This document shows, piece after piece, positions 1-5,633 of a stretch of 12,282 nucleotides of DNA (within the stretch, counting starts at the first letter, position 1; each line of letters opens with the position of its first letter). The position numbers and the translations under genes were made by a program. The stretch is taken from NCBI GenBank assembly GCA_002428605.1, contig DIXH01000012.1:51021-63302 (forward strand), written 5' to 3'. This stretch comes from Clostridiaceae bacterium UBA6085. Its GTDB lineage: Bacteria > Bacillota > Clostridia > Clostridiales > Clostridiaceae. Under the pieces are notes generated by a model. That model made no database searches and was not told the origin of the DNA. It saw only the letters and a list, made by a program, of their open reading frames with translations.

Positions 1-200
1 GTGTTCGAATGAAGGTCCTCCTTGATCCTTTCAAAGGCCATATAGGCATAATCCATGGCCTTCAGCTGGGACCTCGCATCCAGGTACGTCTTGAGCACTC
101 CGGTGAAGGCCCTTAGTGAAATCCCAAGCACCAGCGCCATTATGATTATGTAGTACAGGACCTCCTGCAGGATAAACCCCCTCTTACTTACTGATTTCAT
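1..200 (-). CDS. Type IV prepilin-like protein, 5' part only (runs off the left edge)
   Basis: Only the first 66 codons are present; the gene continues beyond position 1. The N-terminus is a textbook class III (prepilin) signal: a short basic leader MKSVSKRG, a G|F cleavage junction, then FILQE with glutamate at +5, followed by a hydrophobic helix (about residues 13-30). Such proteins are cut and N-methylated by a PilD/ComC peptidase and assembled in the membrane into a pilus or pseudopilus. The ATG at 198-200 overlaps the end of the preceding gene (stop at 184-186) by 17 bp, so the two are probably translationally coupled in the same operon. Fourth-or-later position behind the ATPase and ComGB-like genes suggests a minor pilin such as ComGF or ComGG, but the visible part cannot decide which. 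Confidence 0.8.
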   Translation of the reverse strand, partial: MKSVSKRGFILQEVLYYIIIMALVLGISLRAFTGVLKTYLDARSQLKAMDYAYMAFERIKEDLHSN

Positions 201-570
201 AGGTTCCCCGCCTGACTCCGTCAAAATACCCTGTTATTGCAGTAACCCCTTCTGCCGTGGATATGCTTATCCACGTGTCGCCGGAAGTCTCGTGATCGAT
301 CGAGTATGAGACAAGTGAACCGTTGGCTTCTCCTTCTGGAGCCTCCAGATCGCCTTCCTTGATCATCAGGTAATAGGCTTCCACCCTGTAGTCGAAAATG
401 AGCTGCTCCCTGTACCTTATGAGCCTGAGCCTTTGGTCCATGCTTTCAGAGACGATGGACTGCAATCCGATGAATACGGCCAGAACAACCGTTGTTGCAA
501 GTACCGATATGTATCCGTTTCTCACCTTATGTCCATTGCCTGCGTCCCGAAATTTATCATGATCTCGCAT
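184..570 (-). CDS. Small pseudopilin-like protein lacking the +5 glutamate
   Basis: A 128-aa protein with a polar basic N-terminus ending VRNG, then YISVL and a hydrophobic helix (about residues 20-38). The spacing fits a prepilin leader cut after Gly19, but the mature +5 residue is leucine, not glutamate. In type II secretion systems the GspK pseudopilin is the member known to lack this glutamate, so a tip or minor subunit (ComGE/ComGG-like place) is a reasonable inference. The globular part is unfamiliar. The ATG at 568-570 is chosen because GGAGGTG lies about 7 nt before it; this makes a 49-bp overlap with the upstream gene. A GTG at 523-525, overlapping the upstream TGA stop, is an alternative start but would leave only a four-residue leader. 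The gene lies between two other prepilin-like genes in the operon. Confidence 0.72.
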   Translation of the reverse strand: MRDHDKFRDAGNGHKVRNGYISVLATTVVLAVFIGLQSIVSESMDQRLRLIRYREQLIFDYRVEAYYLMIKEGDLEAPEGEANGSLVSYSIDHETSGDTWISISTAEGVTAITGYFDGVRRGTYEISK

Positions 571-968
571 TGCTTCACACCTCCGATGTGAAAATATACC
601 CTCCCGTTGGCTGAAGGGACACCAGTTATGTCGTAATACCAGTTTGGCCCGGCTCCGATATCAAGTGTAGTAACACCCGTCATTGTCAGTTTGGAGCCGG
701 CTGGCAGCTGTATCTTCTTTAATAGCAAAGTACCCTTGTATACCCTTATGGTTGAATCCGGGATGTATACCCTTCTGACTGACTTTGTCTCAGCTGACTT
801 CCTTAGCTCTCCTATCATTGTACCCATGAATATGATCGCGGCATCCTCCTTGTATGATACCGATCCTTCAGCGGCTGTCCTTTTCGGGGACGGGAGGATC
901 AGCGCCATGAGGGCAATTGCAATGATCAGCTCAACAAGGAGCCTTCCTTCATAACGCCTCATAAGCAT
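522..968 (-). CDS. ComGD/GspH-like pseudopilin
   Basis: A 148-aa protein with a prepilin signal: leader MLMRRYEG, cleavage after Gly8, then RLLVE with glutamate at +5 and a hydrophobic helix to about residue 27. Arginine at +1 is unusual, since most prepilins have Phe or Met there. The C-terminal half contains a beta-rich stretch (ANGRVYFHIGG then a run to INFGT) that resembles the end of ComGD/GspH-type minor pseudopilins, where a GRV...F.LG pattern is common. It follows the ComGB-like gene directly, overlapping its end by about 20 bp, with no strong Shine-Dalgarno, so coupling is likely. ATG at 966-968 is used; ATG at 960-962 and TTG at 969-971 are alternatives. A separate ComGC would normally sit here; this protein may replace it or be a minor subunit. 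Confidence 0.78.
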   Translation of the reverse strand: MLMRRYEGRLLVELIIAIALMALILPSPKRTAAEGSVSYKEDAAIIFMGTMIGELRKSAETKSVRRVYIPDSTIRVYKGTLLLKKIQLPAGSKLTMTGVTTLDIGAGPNWYYDITGVPSANGRVYFHIGGVKQCEIMINFGTQAMDIR

Positions 969-1926
969 CAAGCATGGGAAGAAGTATCACGGAGGCTGAA
1001 GCAAGTACTGCAAGCCCCATCAGAATTACTGCCATAGGTTCCACCAGGGCTGTCTTTCTTTTCAGGTAATCCTCGAACCAGGACCTTCGGTTTGAAATGT
1101 ATGATTCAAGGGCAACAGGCAGGTCACCTGTCTGCTCGGCCATGTGGATATAGCTTAGGAGGAGCTCTGAAAAGCCTTCCTTCCTGAAAGCAGCTTCGAG
1201 TCCCTCACCACGGGTAAGCCTTGCCATAAGGCCCTGTCCCTTGAATACGCCATCATCCAGCAGCTCTGCCGCCCTCAGGACATCCATCCCTCCTGACACA
1301 AGCTTGTTGAATTCCTTTATGAACATCATCTCACCGTACTGGGCCTTCTTCCTGCCAAGCACCAGCGTAAACACCTTTTCCCTGTCCATGATGCACCGGA
1401 ACGAAAATGCCATGATGCCAAGGCATGCTATTCCAGAGACCCTGGCGGGAACAGCTGCCGTGAAAGCCATTACCAGGTCAAGGATAGCGCTGCCTCCTGA
1501 TATCCCGCTGATCATCCCGTGGATCGGCGGTACCAGATAATATGCTGCGGCATATAGGAATGTGAATGTGGCTCCGATGAGTATCCCCGGATAAATGAGT
1601 ACTGTCCTGATCTTCCCGCTTAGCTCCCTCTCCTCCTTAAGGTCCTCATACAGTCCCCGAAAGGCCGCCCCTATGGTCCCTGTTTCCTCGGACAGCCTGA
1701 TCACAGAGACCTCTCGCCTTGTGAATGCACCTGTCCTTTCAAAGGAATCAGCTAAAGCTGCGCCACCCTGAAGGTGCTTCGAGAGCTCAATCTCTGTTTC
1801 ATCATCGGAGAGCCCCAGCGATTCAACCAGACCAAGGCCGTTCATAAGGTATATCGACTTCTCATAGAAGAATCTCTCCTTGTTGAATCTTCGTCTCCAC
1901 TTTATCCCCAAACTCCATCCTGACAT
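949..1926 (-). CDS. comGB: Type II secretion/type IV pilus inner-membrane platform protein (GspF/PilC/ComGB family)
   Basis: A 325-aa polytopic membrane protein with the duplicated T2SSF architecture. The first cytoplasmic repeat spans about residues 15-105 (SEETGTIGAAF matches the conserved E.G.L segment), followed by membrane helices at about 106-130 and 150-180. The second repeat is at about 195-295 (MAEQTGDLPVAL), and the C-terminal helix has the family ending ALVEPMAVILMG...LLPMLD. The family anchors the assembly ATPase and pseudopilins in the membrane; 325 aa is close to ComGB size. ATG at 1924-1926 is chosen because AAGGAGG lies 7 nt upstream. An in-frame extension to 1956 lacks such a site. 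Even so, the gene starts 65 bp inside the upstream ATPase gene. The symbol reflects similarity and order, not proof of competence function. Confidence 0.9.
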   Translation of the reverse strand: MSGWSLGIKWRRRFNKERFFYEKSIYLMNGLGLVESLGLSDDETEIELSKHLQGGAALADSFERTGAFTRREVSVIRLSEETGTIGAAFRGLYEDLKEERELSGKIRTVLIYPGILIGATFTFLYAAAYYLVPPIHGMISGISGGSAILDLVMAFTAAVPARVSGIACLGIMAFSFRCIMDREKVFTLVLGRKKAQYGEMMFIKEFNKLVSGGMDVLRAAELLDDGVFKGQGLMARLTRGEGLEAAFRKEGFSELLLSYIHMAEQTGDLPVALESYISNRRSWFEDYLKRKTALVEPMAVILMGLAVLASASVILLPMLDAYEAL

Positions 1927-2740
1927 CAAGCTTCCTCCTTCCTTCCTCAGATTCAAGCCTCTGGGTCAATACAAGCCCTACCGAACCTGCTACGTGCTCC
2001 TCCCTTATGCCAAAATCCATCAGCCTCAGGATCACATTCCTGTAGCCTGTGCCATGAATCGTCGAGATCACCCTGTGACCGGTAAGGGATGCCCTGACAA
2101 GGGCCTTTGCAGTCTCCTCATTCCTTATCTCACCTATGCATATGAAATCAGGGTCCTGCCTCAGTGATGCGAATATGGCCCTCTCATAAGTCAGACCAGC
2201 CGCCTCGTTTATCTGGCACTGTACCACTCCTTCAATGAACCTTTCAACGGGATCTTCCACAGACAGCACCTTATAGCTTTGGTCCTTCAGCTCATTCATG
2301 ATCCCATACAGGGTAGTGCTCTTGCCCATGCCGGTTTCTCCTGCGATCATGGTTATCCCTCTTCCATCCTTCAGATGGACAAGAAGTCTTGAAATGTCAT
2401 CAACTGTCATCCCAAGCATTCTGATGCCCATGTCCCGCCTGTCGAAGAGCCTCATGACGAGTGACTCTCCGTTTACAGACTTCATGGTGCTTACGCGAAT
2501 GGTCATTCCTGCCATCCTGAAAACCCCGTCCTGCGGCAGCCTTTTCTCCGAAATGTTCATGCCCGAATTTGCCTTTACTCTCTGCAGATATAAGTTATGT
2601 CTGTTCATGTCAAGGCTGCAGTATGATTCCAGCCTTTCACCCTGCCTGAAGAACACACCGGCCTTCTCTGACCCCGGTATGAAGTGTATGTCGGATGCAT
2701 TTATTCCAATACCTGCCTCTACGATCTCTTCCAGCTCCAT
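1862..2740 (-). CDS. comGA: Type II/IV secretion assembly ATPase (GspE/PilB/ComGA family)
   Basis: A 292-aa cytoplasmic ATPase that would power pseudopilus or pilus assembly. The family motifs appear in order: ASDIH at 15-19, QDGVFR at 70-75, RVST...GESLVMRL at 82-98, Walker A GETGMGKST at 134-142, Asp box VEDPVER at 161-167, Walker B region DPDFICIGEIRNEET at 196-210, and His box GHRVISTIH at 221-229. There is no GspE N1 domain and no four-cysteine zinc site, which fits the compact ComGA type, although B. subtilis ComGA is longer (about 356 aa). ATG at 2738-2740 has a modest GGTGA site and begins MELEEIVEAGIGI, close to the usual family start. A longer frame to 2785 has no ribosome binding site. 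First gene of the minus-strand operon and divergent from rqcH. PilT-like retraction is less likely given the genes that follow. Confidence 0.9.
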   Translation of the reverse strand: MELEEIVEAGIGINASDIHFIPGSEKAGVFFRQGERLESYCSLDMNRHNLYLQRVKANSGMNISEKRLPQDGVFRMAGMTIRVSTMKSVNGESLVMRLFDRRDMGIRMLGMTVDDISRLLVHLKDGRGITMIAGETGMGKSTTLYGIMNELKDQSYKVLSVEDPVERFIEGVVQCQINEAAGLTYERAIFASLRQDPDFICIGEIRNEETAKALVRASLTGHRVISTIHGTGYRNVILRLMDFGIREEHVAGSVGLVLTQRLESEEGRRKLDVRMEFGDKVETKIQQGEILL

Positions 2741-2810
2741 AAAATCACCAGAATCATTATGCCCTCCCCAGCAGTCCCTATACATGGCAAATCATACTTT
2801 GCAGGTTTTG

Positions 2811-2819
2811 TGGTATAGT
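2811..2819 (+). promoter_or_regulatory. Candidate extended -10 promoter of rqcH
   Basis: TGGTATAGT fits an extended -10 element (TGN followed by TATAGT), 31 nt before the rqcH start codon. No convincing -35 lies 16-18 nt upstream, which extended -10 promoters tolerate. The ATPase operon starts on the other strand only 110 bp away, so its promoter must lie within the same short gap or over the rqcH start. Assigned by eye. Confidence 0.4.
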
Positions 2820-2849
2820 ATATTGAGAGATACGACAAGGAGAATGATC

Positions 2850-4523
2850 ATGGCACTTGATGGCATATATTTCAGCAACGTTGTAAGAGAGATAAGCACA
2901 GGACTTGAAGGCTCCAGGGTGGACAAGGTCAACCAGCCTGAAAGCGATGTGATAATATTGACTTTCAGAGGCAGAAGCGGCAACAGGAAGCTTCTCATAA
3001 CCTCCAACAGCAGCTTTTCACGTCTTCACTTCACAGAGATACAGAGGCAGAATCCGCTTCAGGCACCGCTGTTCCTGATGGTGCTCAGAAAGCACCTGCA
3101 GGGTGCGTTCTTTGAAGGCATCAGACAGCTTGACGGAGACAGGCTGGTGAACCTTACCTTTTCAGGAAAGGACGAAATGGGCTTCGACCAGAAATTCATA
3201 CTTTCCGTGGAGATGATGGGTAGGCATTCAAACATCATCCTCATCAGGGAAAGGGATATGAAGATCATTGAATGCATCAAGCATGTAAGCGCTGACAGGA
3301 ACACCTACAGGGTCCTTCTTCCCGGAAAGGCCTACATACCGCCGCCGCCTAGCAACAAGCTTGACCCACTTTCCTACACCGATGAGGAGCTTCTTCTGGC
3401 GGGAGACCCCGACAACCTGGACCCCGATTTCTTTTCAAGGATATTCTCAGGTGTATCGAGACGCACATCAAACCTGATTTATGAGGTATATGACGGCACT
3501 GACCCTCTTGCCTTCATAAGGGGCATCGTTGAATCCACCGGCAAAGGAACTTCTTTCTACATAATGAGGGAGGACGGGGAATATAAGGATGTGGTGTCCT
3601 ATCCATTCAAGGGTGACCTTGTCCCCTACGACAGCGCTTCAAAGGCGCTTGAGGATTTCGTAAGCGAAAGGGACCAGAAGGACAGGATGCGCGGAAAAAG
3701 CGCAGACATGCAGAAGATGATACATACTAATATCGAGAGGGTCCTGAAGAAGATCAACATTCTCGACGAATCCATAAGGGAATCCATGGACAAGAATGAG
3801 GACCGCCTTAAAGGCGAGCTCCTTACCTCCAACATTCACAGCCTGAAGGACGGCATGAGCGAGGCAACTCTCCTTAACTATTACGATGGCACTGAAGCCG
3901 TCATAAGGTTAAACGAGCACAAGACCATAAGCCAGAACATCCAGCATTACTATCACAGGTACAACAAGAAGAAGAGAGCTGAAGAGATGGCAGCATCGCA
4001 GAAGCTGCTGGCTGAGGAAGAGCTGAGCTATCTGAATTCAATCATGCTGAGCCTTCAGAACTCCGAAAACCAGCGTGAGGTCGATGACATAAGGCAGGAA
4101 CTCATGGTTGCCGGCTATCTCAGGTTCAGGAAGGTCCCTGCAGGTAAGGAGAAGCCATCCAAACCGTTCCATTTCAAATCAACAGAAGGAATAGACATCT
4201 ATGTGGGCAAGAACAACACTCAGAACGATTTCCTCACCGTAAAGTTTGCCGGAAAGAACGACACCTGGCTCCATACCAAGGATATTCCAGGCTCCCATGT
4301 CATTATTAAAGCTGAGAATTTCTCTGAAGAAACCCTGCTTGAAGCAGCCAACCTTGCCGCATGGTACAGCAAGGCCGGTACCTCCTCAAAGGTACCTGTT
4401 GACTATACAAAGGTAAAGAATGTAAAGAAGCCAAATGGGGCAAAACCAGGGATGGTGACCTATTCAACAAACAAGACCCTGTATGTCGATCCGGAGCCGA
4501 CAAGGCTAGACAGGCTTGAGTAA
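2850..4523 (+). CDS. rqcH: Ribosome quality control protein RqcH (NFACT family, Rqc2 homologue)
   Basis: A 557-aa NFACT protein. In B. subtilis, RqcH binds peptidyl-tRNA-obstructed 50S subunits and recruits tRNA-Ala to add C-terminal alanine tails that mark stalled chains for degradation. Seen here: NFACT-N from residue 1 (MALDGIYFSNVVREI), LRKHL at 79-83, the D97-R98 pair known to matter for tRNA recruitment in B. subtilis, and MGRHSNIIL in the first third. A charged coiled-coil region lies at about 270-410. The C-terminal NFACT-R domain (about 440-540) has DTWLHTKDIPGSHVII and PNGAKPGMVTYSTNKTLYV. Length is close to the B. subtilis protein. ATG at 2850 is chosen because AAGGAG lies 7 nt upstream; the in-frame ATG at 2844 is too close to that site. 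Monocistronic: own promoter before, strong terminator after. The fibronectin-binding name given to homologues (FbpA/Fbp54) is an older label. Confidence 0.95.
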   Translation: MALDGIYFSNVVREISTGLEGSRVDKVNQPESDVIILTFRGRSGNRKLLITSNSSFSRLHFTEIQRQNPLQAPLFLMVLRKHLQGAFFEGIRQLDGDRLVNLTFSGKDEMGFDQKFILSVEMMGRHSNIILIRERDMKIIECIKHVSADRNTYRVLLPGKAYIPPPPSNKLDPLSYTDEELLLAGDPDNLDPDFFSRIFSGVSRRTSNLIYEVYDGTDPLAFIRGIVESTGKGTSFYIMREDGEYKDVVSYPFKGDLVPYDSASKALEDFVSERDQKDRMRGKSADMQKMIHTNIERVLKKINILDESIRESMDKNEDRLKGELLTSNIHSLKDGMSEATLLNYYDGTEAVIRLNEHKTISQNIQHYYHRYNKKKRAEEMAASQKLLAEEELSYLNSIMLSLQNSENQREVDDIRQELMVAGYLRFRKVPAGKEKPSKPFHFKSTEGIDIYVGKNNTQNDFLTVKFAGKNDTWLHTKDIPGSHVIIKAENFSEETLLEAANLAAWYSKAGTSSKVPVDYTKVKNVKKPNGAKPGMVTYSTNKTLYVDPEPTRLDRLE

Positions 4524-4529
4524 TATTAT

Positions 4530-4554
4530 GTCCCGCTGCATGATGCAGCGGGAC
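4530..4554 (+). terminator. Rho-independent terminator of rqcH
   Basis: A perfect 11-bp stem (GTCCCGCTGCA / TGCAGCGGGAC) with a TGA loop starts 7 nt after the rqcH stop codon and is followed by TTTATTATCC. The GC-rich stem and T-rich tail fit an intrinsic terminator. It separates rqcH from the small-gene island. Confidence 0.9.
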
Positions 4555-4579
4555 TTTATTATCCTTATAATTAACCAAA

Positions 4580-4602
4580 AATTCGTTAAAAATTAATCAG
4601 AT
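4580..4602 (+). promoter_or_regulatory. AT-rich motif shared with two other upstream regions
   Basis: The segment contains TTCGTTAAAAATTAA. A 13-of-15 match (TTTGTTAAATATTAA) lies before the second small gene at 5110-5124, and related sequence (CTTGTTAAAATTCGCTTAAATTA) lies before the permease at 5619-5641. It may be a binding site or an UP-like element; AT-rich sequence can also match by chance. Confidence 0.3.
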
Positions 4603-4626
4603 CATGGTCGTTTCTTCATATGGGTA

Positions 4627-4635
4627 TGGTAGTAT
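4627..4635 (+). promoter_or_regulatory. Candidate extended -10 promoter of the first small gene
   Basis: TGGTAGTAT fits an extended -10 element (TGN plus TAGTAT). Transcription from it would start at about 4641-4643, at the beginning of the 20-bp repeat array, so the array would form nearly the whole 5' leader. No clear -35 element is visible. Assigned by eye. Confidence 0.35.
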
Positions 4636-4637
4636 AT

Positions 4638-4718
4638 GATCGCTGTAGGGTCACTACGATCGCTTTAGCAGCGATATGATCGCTGTAGCAGCGATATGAT
4701 CGCTTTAGGGGGCGATAC
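4638..4718 (+). repeat. Four tandem 20-bp repeats forming hairpins, probable 5' leader
   Basis: Four units begin with GATCGCT at 4638, 4658, 4678 and 4698 (spacing exactly 20 bp). Unit 3 is GATCGCTGTAGCAGCGATAT. Units alternate GCTGTAG (1, 3) and GCTTTAG (2, 4); unit 1 diverges in its 3' half and unit 4 is 21 bp long with a G-run. Units 2 and 3 each hold a perfect 6-bp inverted repeat ATCGCT...AGCGAT. The 3' arm of unit 2 can also pair with the 5' arm of unit 3 around an ATG loop, so mutually exclusive folds are possible. In unit 4 the stem is ATCGC (4699-4703) with GCGAT (4712-4716), and the probable Shine-Dalgarno AGGGGG (4707-4712) lies largely in its loop. This suggests a folded leader affecting translation of the next gene. 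Confidence 0.85.
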
Positions 4719-4719
4719 A

Positions 4720-5010
4720 ATGAAGGAAGAAAGGAAACCTAACAAGCCGTCATCTACACTTCCGACACTTTTCTATACGTACTTTGCTGAAAAGAAGAAT
4801 TCCACTGACCTCAGGGACAAATTGCAGAATGTCTGGATAGTACCGGAGATAACGGGAGAACTGCCGATCCACGAGAGACTGAGATATCCGATAGATGTCG
4901 GTGAATCAAGAAACCATGAGCTTATGAGACTCCTGTATGAGTTCCCGGTGCATGTAAGGGATGACAGCGTCATAGACTGGTACATTGAAAACAGGGAGTA
5001 CATGATCTAG
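4720..5010 (+). CDS. Small protein of unknown function, paralogue A (HVRDD...WY motif)
   Basis: A 96-aa soluble protein with no signal peptide or membrane segment, and no family I recognise. The first 35 residues are lysine-rich and variable; the rest is rich in charged and aromatic residues. It aligns without gaps to the next gene's product over 54 residues (A 39-92, B 43-96) with 22 identities, including W-x-V-P, EL, HE, E-x-R, RLL, P-x-HVRDD and WY. Both strands are nearly fully open across it, but the paralogy, codon use and ribosome binding site favour the plus strand. ATG at 4720-4722 is chosen, with AGGGGG about 7 nt upstream; an in-frame ATG at 4696 lies inside the repeat array and lacks a site. 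The gene sits between terminators, so it appears to be its own unit. No function can be assigned. Confidence 0.8.
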   Translation: MKEERKPNKPSSTLPTLFYTYFAEKKNSTDLRDKLQNVWIVPEITGELPIHERLRYPIDVGESRNHELMRLLYEFPVHVRDDSVIDWYIENREYMI

Positions 5011-5067
5011 CTGCTGAGTGACACACATTTTCATTGTTTTGTACAAGTACTGTGGATATTTTTTATT

Positions 5068-5094
5068 GGACCTTGCTTAATTCAAGCAGGGTCC
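5068..5094 (+). terminator. Probable terminator of the first small gene
   Basis: An 11-bp stem, GGACCTTGCTT with AAGCAGGGTCC (one G-U pair), closes around the loop AATTC, 57 nt after the stop codon. The tail ATATTTCATC is only moderately T-rich, and a T6 run lies before the stem instead, so termination strength is uncertain. The hairpin itself is clear. Confidence 0.6.
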
Positions 5095-5110
5095 ATATTT
5101 CATCACTCGT

Positions 5111-5127
5111 TTGTTAAATATTAACAA
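5111..5127. promoter_or_regulatory. Perfect palindrome TTGTTAA-ATA-TTAACAA, Rex-like operator candidate
   Basis: Perfect 7-bp inverted arms surround a 3-bp centre, 61 bp before the second small gene's start codon. The arms equal those of the Rex (NAD/NADH redox repressor) consensus in clostridia, TTGTTAA-N4-TTAACAA, but the centre here is 3 bp instead of 4. It may be a variant Rex site, the operator of another dimeric regulator, or chance in AT-rich DNA. It lies upstream of the candidate -10 at 5158-5163. Confidence 0.45.
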
Positions 5128-5154
5128 TCCCTCCACATTTCCAGTTCTGATTTA

Positions 5155-5163
5155 TGTTACTAT
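5155..5163 (+). promoter_or_regulatory. Candidate extended -10 promoter of the second small gene
   Basis: TGTTACTAT is an extended -10 pattern (TGN plus TACTAT), which would start transcription near 5169-5171. That is very close to the AAAGGAGG site and would give a leader of only about 20 nt. No convincing -35 is visible. Assigned by eye. Confidence 0.35.
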
Positions 5164-5188
5164 CAAGCTGTCAAAGGAGGAATTCAAA

Positions 5189-5482
5189 ATGACAGCAGTA
5201 ACCAGTCCGGGAAAGACCGGAAGAGGCGAGGGCTCTTCTATAATGCAGTGGCTCGAGAGGCACATGCCGTCAAGGAAAAGTGCAAATGACATAAGCAGAA
5301 GAGTACGCAGGATTTGGGTGGTACCTAATGTCAACGAAGAACTTACGACACATGAACATTTCACTTCAGTGCTTGAATATGCTGAACCAAGGGACATGGA
5401 CCTTGAGAGGCTTTTGAATGATATCCCTCCTCATGTCAGGGACGATGGCAACGTAAGCTGGTACATGGATAACAAGAGATGA
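5189..5482 (+). CDS. Small protein of unknown function, paralogue B (HVRDD...WY motif)
   Basis: A 97-aa soluble protein related to the preceding gene product. The basic, variable N-terminal third (about residues 1-40, several Arg/Lys) is followed by the shared module at 43-96: W43-V-V-P46, E51-L52, H55-E56, E66-x-R68, R74-L-L76, P80-P-HVRDD86, W91-Y92 and N95. ATG at 5189-5191 is well fixed by AAAGGAGG (5174-5181) 7 nt upstream; the frame is open back to 5111 but has no ribosome binding site there. A hairpin terminator follows 16 nt after the stop, so the gene is probably transcribed alone. Conservation is confined to the C-terminal module while the N-termini differ, suggesting a common structural or binding unit with separate partners. 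I know no family for it. Confidence 0.85.
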   Translation: MTAVTSPGKTGRGEGSSIMQWLERHMPSRKSANDISRRVRRIWVVPNVNEELTTHEHFTSVLEYAEPRDMDLERLLNDIPPHVRDDGNVSWYMDNKR

Positions 5483-5498
5483 CTTCATCATCGTTAAC

Positions 5499-5520
5499 GG
5501 AAGGGCAGAAATGCCCTTCC
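5499..5520 (+). terminator. Terminator after the second small gene
   Basis: A perfect 9-bp stem GGAAGGGCA / TGCCCTTCC with a GAAA tetraloop is followed by ATTTGATTGC. A second perfect inverted repeat, CATTTGAT-TGC-ATCAAATG (5520-5538), follows at once and shares one base with the first. The T-rich tail is short, but stem and position suit an intrinsic terminator. Confidence 0.7.
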
Positions 5521-5608
5521 ATTTGATTGCATCAAATGATCACTAAAACCATGCCCATCTCGCTTCTCAGAAGGATTTCTCAGGCTATTTCCATTAAAAG
5601 CTTGCAGA

Positions 5609-5633
5609 GCGAATTAATCTTGTTAAAATTCGC
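5609..5633. promoter_or_regulatory. Inverted repeat GCGAATT-N11-AATTCGC upstream of the permease
   Basis: Perfect 7-bp arms separated by 11 bp lie about 95 bp before the permease start. The spacing would suit a dimeric regulator, and the repeat overlaps the AT-rich motif shared with the upstream regions of the two small genes. Beyond this, 5539-5700 holds only weak promoter-like words such as TTGTAA (5662-5667) and TAGAAT (5687-5692) with an overlong 19-bp spacer. Confidence 0.3.

Noticed and set aside
2702..2752. Short minus-strand leader frame (about 12 codons) after GGGGAGG upstream of the ATPase gene
   Set aside because: It has a good site but overlaps the ATPase start in another frame and shows no attenuator or repeated codons; too short to support.
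2298..2849. Upstream extension of the rqcH reading frame
   Set aside because: The frame is open for 184 more codons but runs antisense through the ATPase gene, while AAGGAG 7 nt before ATG 2850 gives the family's conserved N-terminus.
4638..4718. Possible small CRISPR array
   Set aside because: The 20-bp units are directly adjacent with no unique spacers, and no cas genes are present.
4696..4719. Earlier start for the first small protein
   Set aside because: The ATG at 4696 lies within the repeat array without a ribosome binding site; the paralogue has no matching extension.
4773..5003. Minus-strand open frame opposite the first small gene, and a like one at 5152-5397
   Set aside because: No ribosome binding sites, and the plus-strand products show protein-level paralogy with proper start signals.
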